Assembly: GCF_030954495.1 (NCBI RefSeq)
Contig: NZ_JAVHUW010000082.1
Location: 109,108 to 173,107 of the forward strand
Direction: 5' to 3'
Source: Candidatus Desulfosporosinus nitrosoreducens
GTDB lineage: Bacteria > Bacillota > Desulfitobacteriia > Desulfitobacteriales > Desulfitobacteriaceae
DNA length: 64,000 nucleotides
Both the position numbers and the translations under genes were made by a program. Of the stretch, positions 36,434 to 44,730 are shown piece by piece (the first letter of the stretch is position 1; each line of letters begins with the position of its first letter). The notes below the pieces were generated by a model that was not told the origin of the DNA, ran no database searches, and worked only from the letters and a program-made list of their open reading frames with translations.

Positions 36434-37781
36434 TGATTCCTGGGCCTTGCCTTTTCTCAGACGGGAAGAAATAAGGCAGATGCAGTCCCAGGTATCACTC
36501 GCTCATAACTTGCTCCATCAGAAAACCGGAGCAGGGAATACTTATACAGGCTGGCTGGATTGGCCTTGGGATTATGACAAGGAAGAATATGCCCGGATCA
36601 AGCAGGTAGCCCAAAGGATAATCGCTCAGTCCGAGGTCTTCCTGGTGATCGGAATTGGCGGTTCTTACCTGGGAGCGAAAGCAGCCTTGGAAATGCTGAC
36701 CCCCAGCTTTTATAACCAGCTGTCCGCTGCCCAACGAAAAACTCCCCAAATCTACTTTTTAGGGCAGCAGCTTAGCTCCCCCTATCTGGCTGATCTTCTG
36801 GAGAGCTTGGAAGGCAAAGAAATTTCAGTCAACGTCATCTCCAAATCCGGGACAACCACGGAACCGGCTGTTTCCTTCCGGATCATCCGGGAGTATATGG
36901 AGCAACGATACGGCAAAAGCGGAGCCGGGGAGAGAATCTTTGCCACTACGGACCGGAAACGCGGCGCCCTGAAGCAGCTGGCCGGGGAAGAGGGGTACGA
37001 AAGCTTTGTCATACCGGATGATATCGGCGGAAGATACTCCGTGCTTACTGCCGTCGGGCTGCTGCCGATGGCTGTGGCAGGGATTGAAATTGACGAGATT
37101 ATGGCGGGCGCCCAAGAGGGACATCGCTTCTATGCACAACCCATGTTGGAGGAAAATCCCTGCTATCAGTACGCGGCGATCCGTAATCTGCTGTACCGTA
37201 AAGGTAAAACCACGGAACTGCTGGTCAGCTACGAACCCTCGCTGCAGTATTTCGCCGAATGGTGGAAACAGTTGTTTGGCGAAAGCGAAGGGAAGGATCA
37301 GAAGGGGATCTTCCCAGCCGCAGTTCATTTCACCACCGACCTTCATTCCCTGGGCCAGTATATCCAGGATGGTCTGCGCAACTTGTTTGAGACCGTCGTG
37401 TTTGCCGGACAGAGCCAGGCGGAACTGGTGATTCCCAAGGATGAAAATAATTTCGACGGCCTTAATTTTCTGGCCGGCCAAAGCGTGCAGTTCGTCAATC
37501 AGCGCGCGATGGAAGGAACAGTACTGGCCCATACCGACGGTGGAGTTCCTAACCTAATGATTCGTATTCCGCAACTTAATGCTTTTTACTTTGGCCAAAT
37601 GGTTTACTTCTTTGAAAAAGCCTGCGGCATCAGCGGCTATCTCCTGGGGGTCAATCCCTTTGACCAGCCCGGAGTTGAGGCGTACAAGCAGAATATGTTT
37701 GCTCTTTTAGGTAAGCCGGGGTATGAAGAAAAGAAAGCCGAGCTGGAAAAGCGAATTGCGCAATTTACATGCCAATTATGA
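36411..37781 (+). CDS. pgi: Glucose-6-phosphate isomerase
   Basis: 456 aa; ATG follows AAAAGGAGAG. SIS-fold motifs: VIGIGGSYLGAKA (~80), SKSGTTTEPA (~145), GGRYSVLTAVGLLP (~205) and the C-terminal GVEAYKQNMFALLGKPG with the catalytic Lys. Converts glucose-6-P to fructose-6-P in the cytosol. A PTS-operon copy fits a product that enters glycolysis as glucose-6-P. Confidence 0.93.
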   Translation: MPDTISFDDSWALPFLRREEIRQMQSQVSLAHNLLHQKTGAGNTYTGWLDWPWDYDKEEYARIKQVAQRIIAQSEVFLVIGIGGSYLGAKAALEMLTPSFYNQLSAAQRKTPQIYFLGQQLSSPYLADLLESLEGKEISVNVISKSGTTTEPAVSFRIIREYMEQRYGKSGAGERIFATTDRKRGALKQLAGEEGYESFVIPDDIGGRYSVLTAVGLLPMAVAGIEIDEIMAGAQEGHRFYAQPMLEENPCYQYAAIRNLLYRKGKTTELLVSYEPSLQYFAEWWKQLFGESEGKDQKGIFPAAVHFTTDLHSLGQYIQDGLRNLFETVVFAGQSQAELVIPKDENNFDGLNFLAGQSVQFVNQRAMEGTVLAHTDGGVPNLMIRIPQLNAFYFGQMVYFFEKACGISGYLLGVNPFDQPGVEAYKQNMFALLGKPGYEEKKAELEKRIAQFTCQL

Positions 37782-37797
37782 AAAGGAGAGAATACAA

Positions 37798-38796
37798 TTG
37801 TCCGTTAAGCCAATATTACAACCGGGAATTCCTGCGCCAGAGTTTACCTTGCCGGCGATTAACCGGAAAAGCGAAGAGATCAACAGCCGCCATCCGGCGG
37901 AAGTAAGCGTCTTTGTATTCTTTGGCTCGGAGATGACCGGGCCAATCACAGCTCAATTGGGGGATTACCAGGAACGACTCAAGGATTATGAAGTCAAAAA
38001 GGCCAGATTAATTGGCATATCGAATGCTTCCGGTGACGCTTTAGAAAACCTTGCGGAGGAAAAGCAGTTGACTTTTCCCATCCTTCACTCCGATCTGACG
38101 GGGGGACCAGCCTATAGCTATGGCGTGGTTGATGGCGGTCAGATTTTGCCGGTCGTCTTTGTCGTCGATCCGGAAGGCGTCATCCGCCGCGTCTTTGATC
38201 CGGACCCCGCTGAAGGACTTCCGAACCCGGCCATGGTACTGCGGGCCATTACCAATCTAAGCAACGCGCCTAAACCTCCAGTTATAGCAGCCGATGATTG
38301 GCGCCTGGGACCGGCGGATGCACCGATTGTCTTGATTGAATACGGCGACTACCAATGCAGTCACTGTCGCGATCTTTTTAATGTCGTTAAAGACTTAATG
38401 CCTATCTATAAGGATAAGCTGCAGTTTATTTTCCGGCATTTCCCGATGCGCCATGCCCATCCTTTGGCCATTATGGCGGCGCAAGCCGCTGAAGCGGCAG
38501 GAATACAAGGGAAGTTCTGGGAAATGCACGCTCGTATGTTCGCTGCGGATAATGACTTAGAAACAGAAAAACTGAGGGTCTATGCCCAGGAAATCGGACT
38601 GGATCCGGAACGATTCAGCGCTGATTTAACAAGCCCTGCGGTGGAAAGTGCGGTGATGGACGAGTACCGCGAAGCGACAAAACATAAGATCAAATCGCCG
38701 CCGACCTTGTTTGTTAACTCGATTCTCTTTGACGGTGCTCACACGCTGGAGAATTTAGGCCATAAAGTCGCCGGACTCCTCTCTTGCTTAGATTAG
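37798..38796 (+). CDS. Fusion: peroxiredoxin-like (AhpC/TSA) domain + DsbA-like thioredoxin domain
   Basis: TTG 37798 after AAAGGAGAG is taken as start (332 aa); a longer frame overlaps pgi. Residues ~5-150 are an AhpC/TSA fold (PGIPAPEFTLPAI..), but the peroxidatic Cys is missing (FFGSEMTGPITAQL where TxxC is expected). Residues ~165-332 are DsbA-like with C187-S-H-C190 and the cis-Pro loop KSPPTLFVN. No signal peptide, so cytosolic. Probably a thiol oxidoreductase; role in the sugar operon unclear. Confidence 0.85.
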   Translation: MSVKPILQPGIPAPEFTLPAINRKSEEINSRHPAEVSVFVFFGSEMTGPITAQLGDYQERLKDYEVKKARLIGISNASGDALENLAEEKQLTFPILHSDLTGGPAYSYGVVDGGQILPVVFVVDPEGVIRRVFDPDPAEGLPNPAMVLRAITNLSNAPKPPVIAADDWRLGPADAPIVLIEYGDYQCSHCRDLFNVVKDLMPIYKDKLQFIFRHFPMRHAHPLAIMAAQAAEAAGIQGKFWEMHARMFAADNDLETEKLRVYAQEIGLDPERFSADLTSPAVESAVMDEYREATKHKIKSPPTLFVNSILFDGAHTLENLGHKVAGLLSCLD

Positions 38797-38828
38797 TCCT
38801 AATATAAATCAAGAAAGGAACAAGCAAC

Positions 38829-39239
38829 ATGGTTGAAAAAAAGGAACTGGAAGAACTGACCCTATTAGAAGATCGACGGTATGACTCAGAGCATGCCTGG
38901 GCGCGAATTAAAGGAGACGAAGTCTTTATTGGAATCAGTGACTTTGCTCAAGATCAGCTGGGTGACATTGTTTTCATCGAGCTGCCAAGTGTCGGGGCTG
39001 TCTTGAAAAAAGGGGATGTTTTTGGACAGGCTGAATCCGTGAAATCAGTCTCCGCGCTTTATATGCCGGTGAGCGGAGAGGTCGTGGCAGTTAATGAGAA
39101 CCTGGCAGATACACCGGATACTGTGAATAAAGATCCCTATGAAGAGGGGTGGATGATAATCGTTAAACCGAATGATTTAAGCGAACTCGATGAACTTCTA
39201 ACGAGCGAGGATTATCTTAACTTCCTCAAAGAATCTTAA
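38829..39239 (+). CDS. gcvH: GcvH-like lipoyl carrier protein
   Basis: 136 aa with lipoyl-Lys K72 in GQAESVKSVSALYMPVSGEV and the C-terminal NKDPYEEGWMIIVK typical of glycine-cleavage H protein. No gcvT/gcvP in the window. Last gene of the PTS operon, next to the thiol oxidoreductase. It could serve glycine cleavage elsewhere, lipoate relay, or a thiol/sulfur-carrier role like LbpA proteins (inference). Confidence 0.88.
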   Translation: MVEKKELEELTLLEDRRYDSEHAWARIKGDEVFIGISDFAQDQLGDIVFIELPSVGAVLKKGDVFGQAESVKSVSALYMPVSGEVVAVNENLADTPDTVNKDPYEEGWMIIVKPNDLSELDELLTSEDYLNFLKES

Positions 39240-39277
39240 ATCTTAAAAACCAGTAAATCTTTCAAGGTTCAATATTG

Positions 39278-39342
39278 ATGAACCCCTTTCCTACTGTTGG
39301 CTTTGCTATAGTATCAGGCCAGGTTGGAAGGGGGTTCTTCAT
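39278..39342 (+). terminator. Hairpin after the PTS operon
   Basis: ATGAACCCCTTTCC / GGAAGGGGGTTCTTCAT arms around a ~34-nt loop, 39 nt after gcvH. The rest of the gap to 39680 has only broken frames. Confidence 0.5.
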
Positions 39343-39679
39343 TATAATCATTTGGCATATTCCACTCTTAAAGCGTTGGGGTATTGATATCTTCACGAAG
39401 TCTTCACTAAAACAAAACAGATCCGGCAAGAAGAATCCCTGGTCGATGTAATAGAAAATGCTAAAGATGTAAGTGAAAGCCCAGCTGACAGGGTACTATA
39501 AGATCTAGGACCAAAATACGTAAAATAGCACCAGTGCGTCTATATTTAAAGGTATTTTCCATGCTTTTCTAGAAGAAAAATACTTAATTTAAACGGCTTG
39601 GAGAATTTTGATTTTGATAGGGAGGGTGAATAATAATATGACGAGAAAGGAAAATTGCTGGAATTGTGATATAAAAGCT

Positions 39680-39771
39680 TTAGGTCTGTATACGCCGTGT
39701 CTCCGCCCTAAAATATAGTAACACCGTTTTTTGTCAAAAGTATGGGCTATACTTCTATGTTATTGAAGGAG
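39680..39771 (-). pseudogene. Fragment of the MBL-fold hydrolase gene at 45511
   Basis: TTAGGTCTGTATACGCCGTG and the following ~65 bp match 45795-45876 with few changes (CACCGTTTTTTG, CAAAAGTA, GCTAT, TTCTATG/TTCCATG). Same orientation as the intact minus-strand gene 6 kb away. A displaced partial duplicate. Confidence 0.7.
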
Positions 39772-39777
39772 AAGCCA

Positions 39778-39966
39778 ATGATTAAATCAAAAAGTAAAGT
39801 AGTATCAATTGCGCTAATGGTCATAGCAACTGCATTTATGATTTTTGCTATTTGGACTGAAAACATGAGCATATCTACACGACCTTTTATCGTTTTGGGT
39901 TACTTGCTCCTAATGACGTTTGCAATGCTTATTTCTGGGAAGAGTAGCAACCTCAAAAAGAAATAG
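39778..39966 (+). CDS. Small membrane protein, 62 aa
   Basis: ATG 39778 behind GAAGGAGAAG; the longer frame starting at 39742 runs into the MBL fragment. Two hydrophobic segments (~8-26, 35-53). Its last codons (..SSNLKKK-stop) are made by the start of repeat R1 copy c. Family unknown. Confidence 0.5.
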   Translation: MIKSKSKVVSIALMVIATAFMIFAIWTENMSISTRPFIVLGYLLLMTFAMLISGKSSNLKKK

Positions 39967-39991
39967 CGCCTGATAAAGGTTAGCTGGTGGG
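39948..39991 (+). repeat. Dispersed repeat R1, copy c
   Basis: AACCTCAAAAAGAAATAGCG then CCTGATAAAGGTTAGCTGGTGG. Right arm GGTTAGCTGG pairs with the left arm CCAGCTAACC of copy b; overlaps the end of the small membrane protein gene. Confidence 0.65.
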
Positions 39992-40214
39992 CAGCTATCG
40001 GACTCTTTCAATCCCGCATGATGAATATACCTATCGGATAGCCGAACCGGAAAGCTGGAGGATGAGGGGATGCGGTTATATGTGTGGGGAGTGTTGGGGA
40101 ACAGAAGATGGCTAGTTTTGAAGGTTGGGGTGAAGTGGTCATGTTGGGTGCGGTTGATTAACAGTAGTTCTAATTACATTAGTATAAGCTATAATTAATA
40201 GAAGGTGGTAGAAT

Positions 40215-40760
40215 ATGCCAAGAATACTTGGTGAGAGGATTATCCTACGCGAATATAGAAAAGAAGATATTGAACATATGAGAAAATGGGTTAATGATCC
40301 TGAAGTTGTAGATTTTTTATCGGATATTTTCCTATTTCCACATACTATCAATATAACAGAGGACTTCGTTAATTCCGTGTTAAAAGGCGAGCATAAGGAT
40401 TCTTGTAACCTTATAATTGCGAAAAAGGACACTGAAGAGTACTTGGGACAAATTGACCTAATTTATATAGATTGGAAAAATAGAGCTGGCGAAATAGGAA
40501 TTGTATTGGGTGCTGCAGAGAATAGAGGTAAAGGTTATGGCACTGAAGCAATTAAACTTTTACAGAGATATGTTTTTAACCGGTTAAATCTAAATAGGTT
40601 GGAAATAAAAGTTCGTGATTTTAATATTCGGGCTCTTCGGTGCTACATTAAATGTGGTTTTAAAGAAGAAGGAAGACTAAGGCAGAACTTTTTTGTCAAT
40701 GGGAACTACACAGATACAATTGTTCTTTCACTGCTTAAATCTGAATATGAGATGTTTTAA
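40215..40760 (+). CDS. GNAT N-acetyltransferase (RimJ/RimL type)
   Basis: 181 aa, AAGGTGG before the ATG. Starts LGERIILREYRKEDIEHM.., with acetyl-CoA loop EIGIVLGAAENRGKGYGTEAIKLL (Q/RxxGxG/A) and LEIKVRDFNIRALRCYIKCGFKEEG. Acts on protein N-termini or small amines; substrate unknown. Lies between R1 copies c and d. Confidence 0.88.
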   Translation: MPRILGERIILREYRKEDIEHMRKWVNDPEVVDFLSDIFLFPHTINITEDFVNSVLKGEHKDSCNLIIAKKDTEEYLGQIDLIYIDWKNRAGEIGIVLGAAENRGKGYGTEAIKLLQRYVFNRLNLNRLEIKVRDFNIRALRCYIKCGFKEEGRLRQNFFVNGNYTDTIVLSLLKSEYEMF

Positions 40761-40836
40761 TACAATTTCGCCTCTTCTCAAAAGAAAGTTCTCTTTGGAA
40801 GGTAGCATGTAGGTAGAGCACACCATCCGTTCCCCC

Positions 40837-40890
40837 CGCCAACAGCAAAAGAAATAGCCGCATAAAGACTAGCAGGTGGTCTGGTGCGCC
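40837..40890 (+). repeat. Dispersed repeat R1, copy d
   Basis: GCCAACAGCAAAAGAAATAG, CCGCATAAAGACTAGCAGG, TGGTCTGGTGCG. The last part also resembles that after copy a (GGTGGTCTTGTGC). Confidence 0.6.
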
Positions 40891-40981
40891 GAAGAGTTGC
40901 GTAATGCGGAGACCTTGAATGGCTATGGAACCCAACGCCTAATGCTGCGGGCTGTCCTTACCTAACCTAACCGTGAGGATT

Positions 40982-41205
40982 ACCGAAACAAGGGTTATGG
41001 ACAAGAGGTTACGACTGAATTATTAAAATAAATAGGAAATTGGACTTTTCTAAAGCCCGACCTGGAGTAACATTTAAAAAATCGGAACGGAATTTATTTC
41101 TGGAATAAATTAGGGTTTAATAAAATTACAAAATATGTTGGAGATAAAGTGTTTACCAATGACTCTTTTGCAATATTAGAACTTGAGAAAAATTTGATCG
41201 TGTAA
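40982..41205 (+). pseudogene. GNAT acetyltransferase remnant
   Basis: Reads YRNKGYGQEVTTELLK, stop, IGNWTFLKPDLE, stop, then RNGIYFWNKLGFNKITKYVGDKVF and AILELEKNLIV. This is the C-terminal half of a GNAT enzyme with the acetyl-CoA loop, broken by two stops. Lies between R1 copies d and e. Confidence 0.75.
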
Positions 41206-41220
41206 GGTCTTATTTCAACT

Positions 41221-41281
41221 CTGCCCACCGGCACCCTTGTTAACCTCAAGCAGAAATGGATGGGCGCTCTCAGCGTAACAT
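41221..41281 (+). repeat. Dispersed repeat R1, copy e (diverged)
   Basis: GCCCACCGGCACCCTTGTTA, ACCTCAAGCAGAAATGG, GGGCGCTCTCAGCG. Shares the CTCAAG-AGAAAT core and the cytosine-rich lead-in of copies b and f. Confidence 0.5.
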
Positions 41282-41351
41282 CTTGCTCAAAGAGGTATAC
41301 CGCCCGTATCATTCTTTATAAGAGAATAAACTAAAGAGGTTCTACAAGAAA

Positions 41352-42173
41352 ATGATTTTTGATACTCTTTGGATAGATATTTCAATAATTGCCAGCATTA
41401 TAGCAATTTGTATTTTGGCGTATAAGGCGAAGGCACTCACGCTTTTGGGAGCTGTTTTTGCTTTTTTCCTGACTGTTGGGCTTTATATTTCTGGTGGTAT
41501 TCCTTTCTTAGCTACTTTATTAGGATTCTTTATATCCTCCAGCTTTTTTACAAAATTACGTGCAAAGGAGAAGGAAGAGCTCGAAAAGGCATTGTATGAA
41601 AAGGGAGGAAACAGAGACCATATTCAGGTCTTAGCCAACGGTGGGGCGGCATTTATCATTGCTGCAGCTTATTTCCTGATGCCTGTCAAACAGCTTTTAG
41701 TAGCTTATTTTGTAGCAATAGCGGCATGTAATGCTGATTCGTGGGCTTCGGAAATAGGTATCATGAGCAGGTCAACCCCTTTTTCCATTATAAATTTTAA
41801 ACCTGTTCAAAGGGGGATATCTGGTGGGGTGACATTTCTCGGATTGTTTGCAAGTGCTTGCGGTGCTTTGTTTATTGCCGGAATATATACTATATTTATG
41901 TTTGTACGTATTCCTTTCCTCGAACTGATAAGGGATTGTACAATTATTGTGATATTTGGATTTGTCGGGGCTGTTATAGACAGTGCCTTAGGGGAGCTTT
42001 TCCAACCTGCCTACGTTGACAGCAAAGGGAAGCTCACGGAACAAAGAGCCACCGGAAGAGTGCAAAACAAGATGGTAAAAGGCTTTGAATTTTTCGGCAA
42101 TGATATGGTCAATTTTATAAGCTCCCTAATGGCAGCAGGTCTTGCATATTGTATTTTAGCTTTTTTATACTGA
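41352..42173 (+). CDS. DUF92 family membrane protein
   Basis: 273 aa with six or more membrane helices. Conserved DUF92 features: ALTLLGAVFAFFLTVGLYISGG, then the Asp-containing CNADSWASEIG, and GAVIDSALGELFQ. Homologs include phytyl/CTP-linked kinases of plants (VTE5/VTE6-type), so lipid-phosphate chemistry is possible but not shown for bacteria. Lies between R1 copies e and f. Confidence 0.85.
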   Translation: MIFDTLWIDISIIASIIAICILAYKAKALTLLGAVFAFFLTVGLYISGGIPFLATLLGFFISSSFFTKLRAKEKEELEKALYEKGGNRDHIQVLANGGAAFIIAAAYFLMPVKQLLVAYFVAIAACNADSWASEIGIMSRSTPFSIINFKPVQRGISGGVTFLGLFASACGALFIAGIYTIFMFVRIPFLELIRDCTIIVIFGFVGAVIDSALGELFQPAYVDSKGKLTEQRATGRVQNKMVKGFEFFGNDMVNFISSLMAAGLAYCILAFLY

Positions 42174-42194
42174 GCTTCCTCTATACCCGCGAGA

Positions 42195-42285
42195 GTGGGG
42201 TTAAGAACTAAATAATTTAAACGGCTTTGCGGGAAATGTAATCCAGGGCGTGTGCTCTGGATTCACTATTATAGGCAAAAACGAG
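42195..42285 (+). repeat. Repeat R2, copy 1 (with terminator-like hairpin)
   Basis: GTTAAGAACTAAATAATTTA, AACGGCTTTGCGGGAAAT, then hairpin AATCCAG/CTGGATT. Nearly the same sequence at 43676. Directly follows the DUF92 gene. Confidence 0.7.
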
Positions 42286-42490
42286 AGATGTTGAAATTTT
42301 TCCGCATGTTCGGGTGTAGTGGTATAATTTAATATCAGATGAGATATCAGATCAGATTGATATAGACAAAGCTTTTCTTTCACCATTAAACGTGTTTGAT
42401 GCACATATCAGGAGGAAGACTGATGGAAATTGTCTATTTAAACTTTGAGTGAGTGGAATAGAAGCTAGCTGAATTATACGTTATCGATAC

Positions 42491-42562
42491 CCTCTACGCC
42501 CACCACGTGCCATGCTAAGCTCAAGAAGAAATAACCACTATGATCAAGCCGAGCCAGAGGTC
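42491..42562 (+). repeat. Dispersed repeat R1, copy f
   Basis: CGCCCACCACGTGCCATGC, TAAGCTCAAGAAGAAATAA, ATCAAGCCGAGCCAGAGGTC. Longest lead-in of the family. Confidence 0.6.
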
Positions 42563-42762
42563 AAGTACCGAGATGATTCTCCGCTTCACAAAAGAAGGCC
42601 CCTTTCGAAGGTGAGTGGATGATTTGCTAGCTTATAAACACGTCTGAAAGGTACATTCAGTATTTGATTATTTTGACGCCGATGATGTTTGAGTGTTGTG
42701 GTCACGGGTGTAGGGTAAGCATAAGGAGGTTTAGGGTATGGCGATTGAAAATTGGTGTCAAA

Positions 42763-43248
42763 ATGGTGATTAATGTGCAAGAAACGATTGATGACATATT
42801 AAAATCCAGACCAGAGCCACATTCTGGAGAAGAATTAGTGCAATTTTTAATGCAGGTTTTTAATGCCGCTGAAATTCCTGAACGTTTCGAGGATTTATCA
42901 TTAAAAGATGCTGCTCTTAAGATTCTTGATCCTGGCTTTTCTCAATTTCTCCCAATAAATTTTGGCCAAAGGTTAAAAATAGTTCGGGATATCCCTTCTG
43001 AAAAATACGACTTACAATTTGTTGCATTACATATAGCCCAATTTAATGTGAATATTCGTATTGAAGTGAAATCCGCCATATTTGTTGCTTCCTTCGTAGG
43101 TGATGATGAAACAGGTGAAGTGAATCTCCGGTTTTTAAATAAATTGCGTGTTTGGTTGGGTATCTCACAAGAAGATATTGATAATCGTTCTGATCGCTTT
43201 ATGAGTTACGTATATGCTTATAGTGAATTAAACAAACAAAAATTATAA
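42763..43248 (+). CDS. Hypothetical protein, 161 aa
   Basis: Start uncertain: ATG 42763 gives MVINVQETIDDILKSRPEPH.., while AAGGAGG (42723) sits nearer a short overlapping frame (42738-42773) that may act as a translated leader. Soluble, mostly helical, with no known motif; ends ..DRFMSYVYAYSELNKQKL. Lies between R1 copy f and R2 copy 2. Confidence 0.55.
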   Translation: MVINVQETIDDILKSRPEPHSGEELVQFLMQVFNAAEIPERFEDLSLKDAALKILDPGFSQFLPINFGQRLKIVRDIPSEKYDLQFVALHIAQFNVNIRIEVKSAIFVASFVGDDETGEVNLRFLNKLRVWLGISQEDIDNRSDRFMSYVYAYSELNKQKL

Positions 43249-43369
43249 ACAAGATGACATGTTGAAATATCTCGGTCACATCCCGGATAATCAATCCTCC
43301 CGCGCCAACCGCCTAGCCTTCGCCTACTTCTTCACAATTACCATCACTCACTTCGGAGCCTAGATATTA

Positions 43370-43545
43370 TGGACCGGACGCTCCGTATAACACTCCAGTA
43401 ACTAATCAACCGGTGGGACATTATGCAGATGGTACAGTAATAGGTAGTTTAAACACAACTGGTATTGGTGGAGGGAGGTTAGGTACTGTTATTGATGCGA
43501 GTGGTCATGTTACCGCCTGGTTGGGGTGGTACCTTAAATCGGTAT
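43370..43545 (+). pseudogene. Fragment of a secreted or wall-associated protein
   Basis: DAPYNTPVTNQPVGHYADG.. and GGGRLGTVIDASGHVTAWLGW read as coding sequence without a ribosome site and run into an unrelated tail. An inverted repeat GCTAGCGTAAA/TTTACGCTAGC follows (43624-43672). Confidence 0.35.
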
Positions 43546-43675
43546 TCGGCATCTGTTTCAATAAAAGACTAGATATTCATAAACCTTTAGATCATTGGCT
43601 AGAACACTCTGTACAATGTTTTTGCTAGCGTAAAATAGCGTCAGTAAAGTACAATGCTGTTTACGCTAGCGCAAA

Positions 43676-43775
43676 CAGCGGGGTTAGGAACTAAATAATC
43701 TAAACGGCTTTGCGGGAAATAAAAAAATGTAATGTAATCCAGGACGGATAATATACTCTGGATTTTTACTTATAG
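43676..43775 (+). repeat. Repeat R2, copy 2
   Basis: GTTAGGAACTAAATAATCTA, AACGGCTTTGCGGGAAAT, a short insertion, then AATCCAG..CTGGATTTTT. Matches copy 1 at 42195; the hairpin plus T tract would terminate transcription. Confidence 0.7.
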
Positions 43776-43828
43776 CGGGCCAGACAGGTATTAACTAGAG
43801 AGGTATAAGTCTCCAAATCTCCGTCAAA

Positions 43829-43867
43829 AAAAGACCACCTTTCCGCTAAGGAAAGGTGTCTTTTATT
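43829..43867 (+). terminator. Rho-independent terminator
   Basis: AAGACCACCTTTCC / GGAAAGGTGTCTTTT with a 5-nt loop and flanking A and T tracts. Confidence 0.75.
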
Positions 43868-43946
43868 ATGTGGCAAAAGGTATTATAATATTTTAAAAAT
43901 TGAAATATTTAACAGGCAAACAGGAATTTATAATGGAGGTTAATAA

Positions 43947-44525
43947 GTGAATAAGGATAGAAACTGGACCGTTTTATTTATTGGTGGAGCTTCGGGAATA
44001 GGCAAATCAAGCATAGCTTATGAAATTGCTCGATTCTATGGCGTGAATGTCTTGGAAGTAGATGATATCCAGCTATCTGTAAAAACGGTTACAACAAAGG
44101 AAAGTTTTCCCGCAGTACATTATTGGGATACTGGCGTAAATTGGAAAGACGTTGGAGTTAATGGCAATGTAAACTGGTTGATTGATGTAAGCAAAGAAAT
44201 GATTCCGGTATTGAAAGAGCTTGTAAACAGGCATATTGAAGATAAATTGTCAGTTATAATTGAGGGCGATTTTATCTATCCCGAATTTACAATATCTTTC
44301 GATAATCCAGAGGTAAAATCAATTTTTGTGAATGAACCAAACATAAATCAAATATTGCAGAATTATTTATCAAGAGAAGGTAGCGAGTTACAGCATTACA
44401 GAGCCGAAATAAGTATTGCATATGGAAAGTGGATAGCAGATACTTGTAATCAAAAGGATATTAGATTGATTGACTCAAGACCTTGGGATACTGTTTTAAC
44501 GAGAGCTATAAAAAGTTTATTGTGA
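43947..44525 (+). CDS. P-loop nucleotide kinase-like protein
   Basis: 192 aa; Walker A GGASGIGKSS (~13-22), then VLEVDDIQLS, and VIIEGDFIYPEF as a likely Walker B region. Resembles 2-phosphoglycerate-kinase-type or small-molecule kinases. ATG (GTG-free) behind GGAGGTTAATA. Substrate unknown. Confidence 0.7.
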   Translation: MNKDRNWTVLFIGGASGIGKSSIAYEIARFYGVNVLEVDDIQLSVKTVTTKESFPAVHYWDTGVNWKDVGVNGNVNWLIDVSKEMIPVLKELVNRHIEDKLSVIIEGDFIYPEFTISFDNPEVKSIFVNEPNINQILQNYLSREGSELQHYRAEISIAYGKWIADTCNQKDIRLIDSRPWDTVLTRAIKSLL

Positions 44526-44730
44526 TGCAAATGCTTTGGTTTTGCTATCTTGAGTACAAGAATTAAGCAAAATGCTGAACTCATACCTCCAAATAAGTAC
44601 GCTATAATGTAATTGTCAAAACCTAGGTACTTTCGTAAATAAAAAGCCCAACCTTAAGGTTGGACCAGGATAGCTATTGTTTAGTTATCTCTTGATTTAG
44701 GATAATATTGCGCTAAGGGGAGTTGAAATA

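Noticed and set aside
39948..42562. R1 repeats as a CRISPR array or true integron attC sites
   Set aside because: Copies are diverged, irregularly spaced and separated by genes, so not CRISPR. The arms do not satisfy the attC R'/R'' consensus and no integron integrase is present in the window.
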